A stretch of DNA of 64,000 nt from Erigeron canadensis (GCF_010389155.1 NC_057764.1:4836001-4900000), one strand, 5' to 3'. Positions 9,891-22,462 are shown, counted from the stretch's first letter. The notes: a model not told the origin generated them from the sequence alone. Numbers and translations are program-made.

Positions 9891-12831
9891 TGTAACATCC
9901 GTCGTTTAAAATATGGATTTCCAAAAACTTTCGCTAAACGACGTTAAAAGAGAGTGGAATTAAACTTTAGAAGTCAAAACCAGCAAAATATGTTTGGTTT
10001 ATTCATTAAATGGTGTTACTAGCCATATCATCAAAACAAGTTTAAATGGAAATCCATCGGTTGCCCAACATTAAACAACCGACATTATAGTAAGTACAAG
10101 TTATAAATATCGAAACATAAATCAACGTATAATGCGAGCAACCACTATGGGTAAATTACAGCCAGCTTCAAGATCATCTACCAATGCCTTAAATCTTCTC
10201 ACATCTACCTGCTCACTATTGTTGGACCTAGGGACACAACACATTTTTAAAAGAGCAAGTGTTAGCTAACGAATTAGCTAAGTAAGGTAACACAAAGCTT
10301 ATAAAACATTTATCCATTTAAAACATTATAGAAGAGTCATATCTCATCTTTAAGGCACATATCATCACAAGTCATCAGATATATCATATCACATCTTGCA
10401 TTACACATCTTTCATATAGGATGGTTCATCCTAAATGTGCCTAGTCATCTTTGCATCTCACATATATCATCTGAACATCTTTGTAGTTGTGACATAAGTC
10501 ATGTTTCACATATAACATATACATCTTTTTATGTGTAACATAAGTCACACCCGACTAGATGGATAAACCTTACGGTTGTCCGTCCGTGTCGTTAAGGAAT
10601 AACAAGCAAATCCAGGAGTAATCCCTATGTACATGACAAGTGGGGCGTGCCAGACCTTCGGTATTACTCTTCACATCTTTGACCATGTTGCAAGGAGCCA
10701 CCCAAGCAACCATATCTACGCACTTAGCCGGGCAAGGGCAAGTACGGGTTAAGCTTAACACTTTCACATCTAAATTACGAGCTCGATTTCACATCTCATA
10801 TAGTTTAGGTGTCCACATTACCTAAATATCATCACATAATCATCTTTTATGTTTGGGCCCTTAAACGTTCACGTGTCATGGCAACTTAATAAGTCTAGTG
10901 AACTAGATGAACAAACCATGTAATCATGCACATTTCACGTATCATCAACATATATCACATTTCAATTCATCTCAAGACATTACATAGCATTTCATAGCAT
11001 CTCATGGCATCTCATCTAAAAACATATCATAGCATAGCATATCATAACAATATATATCATCTCATATCATTGGGGTAGCATTTCTGGCTTCATTATTCAT
11101 CTACATGGCCCATATTACCTCCTGTATAATCCCGAATACCCATAAGAAAACAAAATATCATTCGGGGAAGTTATTATATGAAAACTATGTTTTTGTTGAA
11201 CCCTCAGCGTGACAAAGTAGTGTATCTAACCTGATGACGAGCACAACGATACACCAAACACAAGTTAACAAGCTTCACAATTATCCCGAGTGATCTATAT
11301 TGAGTTCATAGTCATTAAACTTGTATAAACCCATCCTGATAAGGTTACAAAACCATCTATTAACTTAGGTACACTTATAGGACCTTAAACGCTTGTTTCG
11401 GACCTCAACCGGACTCACAGACACTATATGCGGCGCATGCTTTGAATATGCATCGCATATTTTCTTCAAAAATCACCCAGAACCCTCCAAGGCTCCGATA
11501 TGCGCTGCACATAAATTATATGCGCCACATATGGGGTGCTGGTCGAAAGACTGACTCGCGCTCTTCACTTGCAGGTAACTTTTCGACCTCTAAACGACCA
11601 AATGAGTCAAATTATAGTTCTTATGAAATGTAGGGAATTCAAAGAACTTTCCAGAAATATAAAGTTTGACTCTTGAAGTTCTCTAATGAATGATTTATGA
11701 CGTTTTCAAGACAAGTCTGCAGAATTCGTCCGAAACCTGGCCATTTTTGAAAATCGACATTTTTCACATACCTCTGGGCAAAATCACAGAAAACTTTGTT
11801 CATATAGAATTTAGGGGACACATAGAGGTTTTCAGAAATGTAATATTCATCTTCTAAGTCGTTCATATAAAGAAGATACGATTTTTGCAATATCACTGAA
11901 TTTTTCAGACCTAATAAACCCGTTGTTTTGCAAACAATTTCCACTATCAAAAATCCATGTCAAGCAACCATGACCTCTACAGTTCATACACATCAAATTA
12001 AGACTTACTTATAATTATGAAATCATCAATTAATTCATGGATTCATTATACTCATTTTACTAACGATTTGACCCCCGAAAGACCTAAATCGACTCACAAA
12101 TGCAATCGAATCCATATCAAACCTCAAGCCCAGATGTAAACCCTATATTGGTTATATTTGAACCTTAAAATAACTCTAGAAACAACTTCATACCTGTAGG
12201 AAATCTCAAGATACATATTGATTGCAGTAACAATCACCTAATGACCCGAAATCGTCTAATCTAACCACAAAAAGATTGGAATCAACCATCACTGAATAGG
12301 TCCAGGTATGAACGAATTATATGGATGAAAAAGAGTGATAATAATCAAGGATTACCATCTATACCTTGGAGGATGATTAACGGATCTAATACGTGCATCG
12401 ATTGATCATAAATCCACCCGAAATCACAATAAACGTATTAAGATTGCTCAAGAGACCAAAGGGACAGCTAGGGTTTGAGAAAGAAAATGGAGAATCTGAT
12501 CTTTGATTGTAATTAGGGTCAAATTTAACCTTTAATCCCGTTTTTAAGTTTCACCCTATGCCAAAACTAGTCCCTAGACTTCCTTATGGCTCATATTAGG
12601 CTAAAAACACCTATGGGGAATACTTACAACTTGTTAAACACTTCTAGCACCTCTAAAGGCATAAAAATACACCTTAAACACATTAGTACATCAATCATTA
12701 AGACATTTAAGCCTCACATGTATAGCACAATAAACACATCTAAGCATTAAATCTCCTAGAGATTTAACGGACACGTAGTGTTGACTTAATGACTCAAGTC
12801 AACCGTTAGATAAAAAGTTCGGGATGTTACA
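9891..12831 (-). mobile_element. antisense solo LTR, Tekay-like (2.94 kb)
   Basis: Begins TGTAACATCC and ends GGATGTTACA, a 10-bp perfect terminal inverted repeat, with the duplication GTTGA on both sides. No internal domain, primer site or second LTR is present, so it is a solo LTR left by recombination. Orientation is inferred as minus because the complement strand carries LTR-like 5' leader phrases (AAACCCTAG-type) in the expected place. Length and termini suit a Tekay/Del-type chromovirus LTR. A cluster of ATATGCGCCGCATAT-like motifs lies at 11424-11535. Open frames within it are chance. Confidence 0.8.
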
Positions 12832-13250
12832 GTTGACTTTGTTGTATTGGAAATGGAGGCGGATATTAATGTCCCTCTAATTCTAGGCCGACCTTTCCTT
12901 ATGACCGCAGTTGCTATCATCCCGGTCAAGGCTATGGAAATTTCTTTGGGTGTCGGTGAGGACCGGGTTGTTTTTAATGTTGATAAAGCTCTTAAGCATC
13001 CTTACTCATGTGATGAATCTTGTTTCAGGATCGATGTTATTGAAGAGGAAGATTTTTTAGAAAAGGAGCTTATGGACTACTTGGATATGGAAGAGGGACA
13101 AGCTTTGTTAGCTTGTAGTGTAGAAGAACAATGATTGGTTGATGAGATGATGCAAGAGATTATGGCTTTAAGTGTTGATGAAACTCCACCGGATGATGAG
13201 GAATTTGAAGAGATCAAGGTTGATAAAAGCAAACGAGTGCTTACATCGGT
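12832..13250 (+). pseudogene. aspartic protease second part and linker (Athila-like)
   Basis: Resumes the protease with VLEMEADINVPLILGRPFL; ILGRPFL is the conserved C-terminal block of plant gypsy proteases. An in-frame TGA at 13132-13134 interrupts an acidic linker, and a frameshift near 13245 leads into the reverse transcriptase frame. Confidence 0.82.
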
Positions 13251-14236
13251 TGAGAGCCCATTTAGAACTCAAACCGCTTCCGGATCATTTGGAGTATGCA
13301 TACTTAGAAGGTACATCTTTCCTTCCCGTTGTCATTTCATCTTCTTTGATGAAGGATGAAAAATCTAGGCTTATTACCATCTTGAAGGCCCATAAAAAGG
13401 CCTTTGCATGGAAAATTTCTGATATTCCGGGTATAAGTCCAGAATTCTGTAAGCACACAATTAATTTTGTTGATAATGTTAAACCTGTTGTGCAAAGGCA
13501 ACGGAGATTAAATCCAAACATGAAAGATGTCGTCAAAAAGGAAGTAATTAAGTTGTTAGATGCGGGAATCATATTCCCCATCTCGGATAGTTCATGGGTG
13601 AGTCCGGTAAACTATGTACCGAAAAAGGGTGGGATGACTGTTGTTTTAAACGATAAAAATGTGTTAATTCCCACAAGAACTGTCACGGGGTGGAGGGTAT
13701 GTATCGACTATCGGAAGTTAAATGATGCAACCCGCAAGGACCATTTCCCATTGCCTTTTATCGATCAAATGCTCGAACGGCTCGCCGGAAACGAGTATTT
13801 TTGTTTTTTGGACGGGTTTTCCGGGTACTTTCAAATACCCATTGACCCAAAAGACCAAGAGAAGACCACTTTTACTTGTCCCTATGGAACTTATGCCTAT
13901 AGAAGGATGCCATTCGGTCTTTGCAATGCACCCGGTAGTTTCCAACGGTGTATGATTGCCATTTTTGAAGACATGATTGAAACCTCCATGGAAGTTTTCA
14001 TGGATGATTTTTCGGTATTTGGTAGTTCATTTAAGAATTGTATAGAGAGTCTTGATAGGATGATGGAAAGGTGTGAACGGGCACACTTGGTTTTGAATTG
14101 GGAAAAGTGTCACTTCATGGTTAAGGAAGGTATTGTTTTGGGACATAAAGTTTCTAAGGCAGGTTTAGAGGTTGATCGAGCTAAAATTGATGTGATAAGT
14201 AAATTGCCTCCACCCACAAATGTTAAATCAATTTGA
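13250..14236 (+). pseudogene. reverse transcriptase (Athila-like)
   Basis: The longest open piece of pol. It has the leader LELKPLPDHLEYAYLE, the VCIDYRKLNDATRKDHFPLP motif, FLDGFSGYFQIPI, the YRRMPFGLCNAPGSFQR motif, and the catalytic FMDDFSVFG with the Asp pair at 14003-14008, so the RT active site is present. A short unusual insert (GGMTVVLNDKN) matches the version found in Athila-type elements. The frame ends at TGA 14234-14236 after VKSI, exactly where relatives have Arg, consistent with a CGA to TGA change. Confidence 0.9.
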
Positions 14237-14860
14237 AGCTTTTTAGGTCACGCCGGTTTTTACCGAAGGTTCATTAAAGATTTTTCCAAAATTACCCAGC
14301 CTATGACTAAGTTGTTAGAGAAGGATGTCCCATTTGTGTTTGATAAAGAATGTCTTGACGCATTCAACTTACTTAAAGAAAATTTGACCAATGCTCCTAT
14401 TATGACGCCACCTAATTGGCCATTGCCCTTTGAGTTAATGTGTGACGCTAGCGACTTTGCTTTAGGGGCCGTTTTAGGCCAAAGGGAGGATAAACATTTC
14501 CGCCCTATTTCCTATGCTAGTAAGACATTGAATCCAGCCCAACAGAATTATACGATAACTGAAAAAGAATTGTTGGCTGTTGTGTATGCTTTTGACAAAT
14601 TTCGTCCCTACTTGGTCCTTAATAAGGCCATTGTTTACACGGATCATTCTGCCCTAAGGTACTTGTTTTTTAAACAAGATACCAAGCCTCGTCTTATTCG
14701 TTGGGTCTTGCTTTTGCAAGAATTCAACATCGAAATAAAGGACAAAAAGGGGGCTGAAAATGTGGCAGCTGACCATCTAAGTAGGCTCGAAAACCCTCAC
14801 CGAGAGGAGTTACAAGAGCATGAGATTAATGATATTTTCCTGAAGAGTTTTTACTGCAGA
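14237..14860 (+). pseudogene. RNase H (Athila-like)
   Basis: Same frame as the RT after the [21 protein letters not shown], then the RNase H core with [35 protein letters not shown] and [11 protein letters not shown]. The four acidic positions expected for metal binding (Asp, Glu, Asp, Asp) are all visible. A +1 frameshift near 14850 separates it from the integrase. Confidence 0.88.
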
Positions 14861-15744
14861 TTGGAGTAGAGGAAGCACCTTGGTTTGCCGATATTGCTAA
14901 CTATCTTAGTGCAGGTGTGATTCCCGAAGAGATGTCATCTCAAAAGAAGAAGAAATTCTTTTCTGAAATTAACCATTATTTTTGGGACAATCCATTTTTG
15001 TTTAGAATTTGTGCAGATGGCATGATAAGGAGATGTGTGTCGGGAGGCGAGACCCGACAGATTCTTGATGATTGTCACCATGGGCCAACCGGTGGACATT
15101 ATGGACCGTCTGTCACCGGAAAGAAAGTGTATAATGCTGGATTTTATTGGCCAACGATCTTCAAGGAAGCGCAAACTTTGGTAGAAGTTTGTGATGTGTG
15201 TCAAAGACAAGGTAACATTTCCAAACGTGATAAAATGCTTCGAAACTTTATTCAGGTATGTGAAGTTTTTGATGTTTGGGGCATAGACTTTATGGGACCT
15301 TTTCTTCCATTGAATAGGAATTTGTATATCCTTGTTGCTGTTGACTATGTTTCAAAGTGGGCCGTGGCTAAAGCCTTGCCAATGAATGATGCACGTGTTG
15401 TCATTCACTTTCTGAAACAACTTTTCTGTTGGTTAGGAGTGCCCAAGGCCTTAATAAGTGACAGCGGAAGCCATTTCGCGAATCACCAACTCGCTAAGGT
15501 GTTAAAAAGGTACGGTGTCAGTCACCATTTTTCAACCTCTTATCACCCGCAAATGAGTGGCCAAGTTGAGAATACTAATCGGGCATTGAAAAGAATTCTT
15601 GAGAAAACCGTAGGAGATAACCCGAAGTCTTGGTCCACCAAGCTTGATGATGCTCTATGGGCATTTAGGACCGCCTACAAGACACCGATTGGGACTACCC
15701 CATTCCGGTTGCTTTATGGCAAGACTTGTCATCTTCCTATTTAG
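14861..15744 (+). pseudogene. integrase, zinc-binding and catalytic domains (Athila-like)
   Basis: After the frameshift: an HHCC zinc domain (CHHGPTGGHYGPSVTGKKVY, later CDVCQRQG), then the DDE core with WGIDFMGPF (Asp), ALISDSGSHFANHQ (Asp) and YHPQMSGQVENTNRALKR (Glu). All catalytic residues remain. The frame stops at TAG 15742-15744 after CHLPI, where relatives continue directly into the C-terminal domain. Confidence 0.9.
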
Positions 15745-16079
15745 ATGAACTTAGGTTGTATGCTTATGATAACTCTTTGCTTTACAAGGAACGAACTATG
15801 GTATGGCATGACCGTAGGCTTAGAAAGAAGGAATTTAAAGCCGGTGATAAAGTTTTGTTTTTCCTTTCCAAGTACAAGTTTAAGCAACCCAAGTTGACAT
15901 CTAGGTGGACTGGCCCTTATGTGATCAAACATGTTTATCCGTCTGGTTATGTTGAATTGTTTAAATCGGATGGAACTACTTTCATTGTTAATGGTCATAG
16001 GTTAAAGCTTTATCATCAAGAAGAGGAAAATGTGGGAATCGTCGTTGACGAGCTTCCATTTTTTGAAATAAAGCAATAA
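15745..16079 (+). pseudogene. integrase C-terminal domain (Athila-like)
   Basis: In another frame: DELRLYAYDNSLLYKERT, WHDRRLRKKEFKAGDKVL, then SRWTGPYVIKHVYPSGYVEL, the GPY/F-type C-terminal domain that helps target DNA. A small deletion with frame change near 15744 removed the linker to the catalytic domain. The frame ends with a natural-looking TAA at 16077-16079. Confidence 0.85.
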
Positions 16080-17108
16080 GAAAGGACTTCGAGTCCAGCT
16101 AAAGACTCGTAAATAAATTAAGCGATTCGCGAGAGGCAACCCGTGTTTTGATGTTTTTGTGTTTTTGTTTAAATTCTGTCATTTTTCATGTTTTTAAGGT
16201 GTTTATACCGAGTATTGCAGGTCTGGAATCTCCCTACGCGATCCGGTAAGTTGTTCGTGGACGAATTACAAGGTAAGTGTGTGTGGGGGAGGGGGGGGGG
16301 GGGGGGAGAACTGCGACGCAGTGTAACATGTTATAGGAAATGCGATGCAGTCTCACAAGTCTGCGAAGCAGAAAAATGCTCGGAAATAATACGACTGCGC
16401 CGCAGTTCGCTTAATGCGGTGCAACCCGTGTATGTCTCAGAAAATTCGAAAATCCAAAAAAAAAAAAAACAGTTTTTAAATAAACTGCGACGCAGTGTGG
16501 GGACTGCGCCGCAGTCGGGTCCAGATCGGGTCAACGAGATTAAAGAGGCTACGGTTATTATTGTTTCACTTTTTACTTTAATTCAAAACCCTCTTTCTCT
16601 TTCAACTAACAAAAACACATCCGACCCCCACCGTATTTTCTGCAATTTCTTTGAGTTTCTCCTTACTTTTAATCTGTAATCATCATGACAAGATCCGGGA
16701 AGGTTAGTATCTCTCATTTATTTTATTTTTCTTATATTATGTGTAAATAAGATGTCATGATTGATTTAGTAAGGATCTTAAGGATGAGATCGAGGGTTTA
16801 TTCATTTGTTGATAGATTGATTAATGGTATTCTTGGATAAACCCGAATTTATGAGTTTTGTTGATTGGATGATTTGAATGTCTTAAGAAACCCTGACCCC
16901 TGCCCAGATTCATAATGAGTGGGACGCAGTATGCAAACTGCGCCGTAGTTGGCCATTACATGAGTGCAACGCAGTGACCTAACTACGCTGCAGTTTTTAA
17001 TTCCGAGGTTCAGACTGCTTCGCAGTCAGCCAAGACTGCGTCGCAGTACGATCCTTTTCTGGCCTGAACCCTTTTTAAGCTTGTATATGGGTATAATTAC
17101 ATCGGGGG
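16080..17108 (+). other. spacer between pol and third ORF with CpG palindromes
   Basis: Between 16310 and 17050 about a dozen near-identical 12-13-base palindromes occur (CTGCGACGCAG, ACTGCGCCGCAGT, ACTGCTTCGCAGT, ACTGCGTCGCAGT and decayed forms). A G-rich run of about 20 bases lies at 16284-16306 and an A run at 16457-16469. The open frame at 16188-16679 reads through these repeats and is not credible as a gene. Confidence 0.75.
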
Positions 17109-18859
17109 TTGATAGTTTTGATGATTTTTGTTTATGTGCAGAATCCGGCAATTGGTGGACGCAATCCAAGGCGTGCTACCTCTGCCACTAACACGGGAGA
17201 AGAAACCTCCTATGTCGCTCAAGTTCAAGCCGCCGTTTCTCTTGTTCCGGCATTATCTGATCATCAGTGGCTCACTTGGCCACGTGCTTCACAAGAACAG
17301 AAGGTAGCATACAATGAAATGTTAGAAAAATTCCTCTCTAAGGACATTGAAGAGCCACGTTATATTACGGGGAATATGCTTGATATGTTGGCAATAAGGG
17401 CGGATATTAATGGGTTTTTGAGGTTAGTTGGTATGGAGAATGATGGAAATGGTAACCCTATTGACCAAGAATTTAGCATGTGGGTCGATATATTCAGTAA
17501 TAGGGTATCAGTTTGTAAGGAATGGTGTTTAGAAGTATATTCGACTATAAATGTAAGCACTATTGATAAGGTTAAGGATATTTTTACTGAGAAATGCATT
17601 CACTTCCGTTAAGGTGGGAAGGATAGGTCTTTAACGATTGCTGAGTTTGGGTTAGCTACGGGAATGTATAGTAGAGAGTTGTTGGAGAATAACCAGCTGT
17701 TTAGAAACGTTTTGCGGATGGGAGCTAGGACCGGGTTGGGATTCCCGGATGGTGACCAGAGATCTTATTACACACAGATTTCAAATGGGGAGACTTGGAG
17801 TTATACGAAAGGGGTGAACACGATTAAGTTACCTATTTTGCGGTTGTTTTTGATGATGATTACATACTTGGTTGTCTAGCGGTCAAATCAGCGGGACAAG
17901 GTATATTTGGGGGATATGTGGCTCTTGAGATTGTTTCATGAGGGTGCCCCGTATAGGACGGCATGTGCTCCATACTTGGTGGCAAAACACATGGGGACCC
18001 GGGGTGTGAGGGACATGAAGCTTGTGTGTGGACATTATGTCACAAGATTGGTAAAGTTTTTTGGTTGTGAGAATGATCGGGCTAATGCAATATTTAATTT
18101 GAATTGGAAGCATATGAAGCAATTTGAATATACGGACTTGAAGTGGTTTGGTTTGTTGAAAAAACAAACCAATAGGGATTTTTCTGCCTTGATAGATTAC
18201 GGTGATGCTGCCCCTGAGGCCGAAGAGGGGGATGATGGTGATGATGATGTTGATATGGAGGAGGCGGCTGCTGAGGATCCCGAGCCAGTACGACGTCCTA
18301 AACGTCGTGCTACTTCTACTGTGGGAGCTTCTTCTTCTTCTGCCGCTCCCGCAGGTTTTGTGGATCTCACCCCTCTTCAGTCTGTTGTGGATCAGATTTT
18401 TGAGTCTCAGCAGGCTTTTCATTCCCGTATGGATGACTTCAGACAGTAGGTGGGCAGTGACATGACATGGGTAGGCTCTGGTTCGGGGAGAGTAGTGTAT
18501 GATTCACGGCGCTATCAGCCGATGTGGGAGGCACAGTTCACTGGACAGGAGTATAGCCCACCCACGGATATTCCAGCATATCGTCCACCTACTATGTTCA
18601 TTCCTCATCAGAGGGTTTGCGGTGGATTCTATTTTCCACCGAAGCGCCAGTTGACGGGCCCCCTCATCATGATCCAGGTGCATTAGGGCCGGATATGCCA
18701 GTCCATTTTGGTAATTATACAGGTGCTTATGCAGGGATGGATGTTAGCGAGCCAAGTGCTGCAGAGCCTACGGTTGCTGAACAGGTTGTTGGATTTTTTG
18801 TTGACTATGGTAACATTCCTGGTTACCGCCCCTATCCACCCCACCCTCCACCACAGTGA
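17109..18859 (+). pseudogene. third ORF of the Athila-like element (env-position ORF)
   Basis: A long frame downstream of pol, where Athila elements carry their extra ORF. It reads through in one frame from 17109 to about 18686, broken by stops at 17610-17612, 17877-17879 and 18447-18449, and then shifts frame to finish at 18857. The N-terminal half resembles the plant retrotransposon/transposon protein family with blocks such as LSDHQWLTWPRASQEQK and TIAEFGLATGMY; then comes an acidic stretch (EEGDDGDDDVDMEEAAAEDP), a short basic patch (RRPKRRA) and a Pro/Tyr-rich tail. I see no clear signal peptide or membrane anchor, so an envelope function is not supported by the sequence. Confidence 0.7.
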
Positions 18860-20991
18860 TGACGATTCGATGATGATGGATGTTGACGGCCGTTTGATGG
18901 TTTTGACAGCTTGCATTTGTATTTGTTTGGACTATTCCCTTTCCGTACTTTTATTTCCTTTCATTTGCATAGTTTGTATCCACCCCACGGGGTGATGAGA
19001 CATCGTATTTTATTTTCAATTTCCGTTAATCAGTAGGGTAGAATGATGCATGCTTAACTTTATATTCTATTTGCTTTATTTGTGTTCATGTGTGATAGCA
19101 AGGTTGTCATTTGCATATGATGGCAGTAAGTTCAGCGCTCATATTCTTTTTGGCATCATTCGCGCATGGAACGCTACTTCTACCTGGCAAGTTTTTTCTT
19201 GATCTTGATTTTCTTTTTGTTTACTTTCCCCTATTTCCCTTAGTTTGCCTTAGTTTCTTGGACATTGAGGACACTGTCCAACTTAAGTGTGGGGGTGGTA
19301 AATAGCAAAAAGTCGGGTATTTTTAAAAGATTTTACATGCTTGTCCTTGTAAAGATATAAATGAGCAATGTAACTGCACCCTTGGTACAAAAATTTAATA
19401 TGTGGAATGTGTTTTAACCGATTAACGTGGCAATCCCTTCTGGATTAATAACATTGCTAGCACGCTCAAAGCATCAAAACACCCAAATTGTGAGATATTA
19501 TTGATTCATTTCTAGTTATGATCGGTGTTACGGTTTTGGAACTATTAGCCTTGTAAATTTGTCCCTCTCTTAGGCTTTTGGATTTATCTGGAAGTAAGGG
19601 TCTCATTTTGAGCTCTGAACTATGATGTGCAAGTTTGAGGTTGATTTTCCTTTTCCGAGTTATTTCATTTGCTATGAGTGTGCCGGTGATTGTGTTGATT
19701 CTAGGTGATGAAGAGGCAAATTATTGATTGTATGTTCATCCTTTTGTTTCGTAAAAATTTGTTATGTGCATGTTTTGTAATGTGCTTAGTAGCTAACTAC
19801 TCTGGTTAGTGAACTACCCGTTTAAAACCCTTATGTTGCACTCACTTTTAGTGCAAGAAACAATAGAAAACATGTTGTCATTAGCCTGTTCTTTGTTAAA
19901 TCTACCTAAATATAAACCTTTCCTCGACATACCGATAGTCGAAGTCCTGGTGGGTGATTGGTTGCCTTGCTAGTGGATGGCTTAGGTTTTGCCTTATTAT
20001 GTCGGGTCGGGATATTCTCATTTATTGGGGTTAGTTTGATTTCGTCATGGTTTTTGGAAAAATCTAGATTGTTCATCTTAGCATATTTTGTAAATGACTT
20101 GTCACTGTTTCAATATTATTACGAGAATACAAATTAGTCAGAGTAAAAGTAGCTCACAAAAAAAATGAATAAAAAAAATTAAAAAATGAAAAAAAATAGA
20201 AAAAATGAAAAGAAATGAGCTTGGGCTGTCAGTTGGTATTTATCCTTTTTGTCAAATCATTTTATGTAAGTTGGTACATCGTTATAACCAACAAAGTGTT
20301 CTTAAATTGATATATTTGATTAGTGTGTTTTAAGTTGGCTAGTTTGTTTAAGTCAACATTGGTTCGATTTGGTTGATAAGATGTTTGATTATCATACACC
20401 ACAATGGTGTCGGTTTTTGATCATTCTATTGGGGTTATGGTCGGGAGAACTTCTTGGGATGTGGACCGTTGGCAACTAATGACATGGGTTTGTTTGGACT
20501 AGACTATATGTGAAAACTTGTTAAATGTTGTGTTAGTTCTTTGTTAACACTAATTGTTTACTCAAATTACCATACCTTGTTAAGCCTCAGACATGTTACA
20601 ACCCATAAAGTACTATTCTGATAGACGTTATAGGGCGCTAGCGCCTTGGCGATGAAGGAACGAACCTAGTGGAAGCCTATGGTTAAAATATTATGCATCA
20701 CGACTTGGCTATTGAGTGATTATTCGAATATTCAACCCCAAAAGTAAGTTAGTTGGAGTAGGATAGGTTAGATGTCACTTGTTCGTTTCAATTGTGCTTA
20801 GTCGTGTTATTAAGACTTGTATATCAGTCAAACATTGTCAAAAATTCCAGTTTTCATTTAAGATTAAAACTGTCTAACCATCTATTTCATTTTATGGCTG
20901 AGCTTCTTTTTGATTACTGAAATGTGGTTCCATAATGTACCAAGGTTTGATTTGTTTTCAGCTTGGATTTGCTCGAGGATAAGCAAAGCTT
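18860..20991 (+). other. long 3' untranslated region of the Athila-like element
   Basis: No coding capacity. It holds an A-rich block at 20155-20215 and the phrase GACATTGAGGACACTGTCCA just before an internal purine tract, both familiar from plant Athila elements. Confidence 0.65.
19285..19298 (+). other. internal polypurine-like tract
   Basis: AAGTGTGGGGGTGG, nearly identical to the real polypurine tract before the 3' LTR, about 1.7 kb upstream of it. It could act as a second plus-strand primer (central PPT-like) or be a relic of an earlier end. Confidence 0.5.
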
Positions 20992-21006
20992 AAGTGTGGG
21001 GGGATT
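20992..21006 (+). other. polypurine tract
   Basis: AAGTGTGGGGGGATT directly abuts the TG of the 3' LTR, the expected site for plus-strand priming. Confidence 0.85.
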
Positions 21007-22462
21007 TGATATGTCGTATTTTATACTCATATCCCACGGCTTAATGAGTTGTTTTCATATAGTTTAAGAATCATTTTCGTATACATTTGGTGCGTTTATG
21101 GTGTTTGTTAATGTTTCAGGGTGTTAACAGGTACCTAAGCGTTAATCTGAAGAAAGCGAGGTTTCTGGAGTAAGATGAGTGCTTACGGACGTTTTACGAG
21201 GCACGTAAGTGAAGGTCAAAGCTGGTCAACAAAAGTCAACGCATACTGCGACGCACCATAGGACTGCGACGCAGTTATTCTTGCCGAGGAAAAAACTGCT
21301 TCGCAGTACCCTTAGACTGCGACGCAGTTGGACCGTGTACAGCCAAAAGACCAGTCAATGAAAGTCAAAGTCAACATAAGTCAAAGGAAAGACTGCGACG
21401 CAGTTGGGCGCCGATTCTGTATTCTTTTGGGATGATGTAAATAGCTTGTAAAACATTCTAAAAACCCTACCTTTTACTTCCAGTCGATTTTGGAGCACTG
21501 TTTGAATGTTTTTCTTGTATTCAACCATCTTTAAGGATTTCAAGCACGATTGGATCAATTCTGTTATTCGTTTTCAATCCCTTGTATTCGGTAATGATGA
21601 ATTTTCTTTATTTGATTTGTTATTCATATTTTAATATGAGTGGCTAATCGCCTTTTCATCCATCTTGATGGAGTGAGACAATATGTAAGGATTGCACTAT
21701 TTTTATAATTCAAGTTGATTTAATTTAACGTTGTGTCGTGATCTTAATTTATTGATTCTTTGTCATTTAATTATTAATTGCGGATAATTTTTACATGATC
21801 TTAGTGGTAACTTTGGTTGGGTAGAAGCTATTTTGATTGCTTGGTTAGAAGCGATTATTTCTATGACGGGTACGGTAGAAAGTAATTAATAATTAATAAG
21901 GATTAACGGGTTAATGGTTGAGTATAATCAATAGACACAATTGTTATTTAAAATAACCAAAACCATTGTCGAATTAGTAAAGTTATAAAAAGGCGTCTCG
22001 GGGTACCGGTCTTAATAATGGAACTAGTTTAAACAAGAGAGTCAAATGAAGTTGTTAACTTGACGGGTACGGGGTTGGTGATCAATTTGTGTCTCGGTTA
22101 TTTAATCAACTAAATTGAATTTGAACTTCATCAAATGTGCAATCTTAACATGTTGTCGAACGAAATCAAGATGGATGACCTTTAAATAATTGTTTCATAC
22201 AACAAACTCTTCTTTCGATTTATCCTGAGGGATTACTTACTCATTTTACTAACTCCTTGCAACATGGCAACTCGGCTATAAAACCCCCATTTTTCTTGAA
22301 TTACATTACTTAAGACAATTGCTTACGAAAGTCCTTGTAAACGATCTCGGCTTACCAATTTTACTATACTGCATGCGATCAGATACGCTGCCTGTGAGTG
22401 TGTAGTAGTCAGTCTTTTGGTAATTCGTGTTTAAAAATTTTATTACTAGATTTCACACATCA
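21007..22462 (+). repeat. 3' LTR of the Athila-like element
   Basis: 1456 bp, TGATATGTCG to TTCACACATCA, the partner of 4730-6175. It keeps five intact or near-intact short CpG palindromes between 21244 and 21405. Confidence 0.9.

Larger units (their letters stand above)
4730..22462 (+). mobile_element. Athila-like Ty3/gypsy LTR retrotransposon, degenerate
   Basis: A 17.7-kb element with TG...CA LTRs at both ends and flanks GTTTT (4725-4729) and GTTTG (22463-22467), that is, a 5-bp target duplication with one change. Order: 5' LTR, tRNA-Asp-type primer site, gag, protease, RT, RNase H, integrase, a separate third ORF, long untranslated region, polypurine tract, 3' LTR. This order, the primer site and the AAGTGTGGGGG tracts match the Athila branch of non-chromovirus gypsy elements. 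Two later insertions (7609-8718 and 9891-12831) lie inside it. All ORFs carry stops or frameshifts, so it is not autonomous. Confidence 0.88.

Noticed and set aside
16188..16679. 163-codon open frame
   Set aside because: Runs through G and A homopolymers and the CpG palindrome array of the Athila-like spacer.
17109..18859. true envelope gene of the Athila-like element
   Set aside because: No signal peptide or membrane anchor is visible, so only the position supports it.
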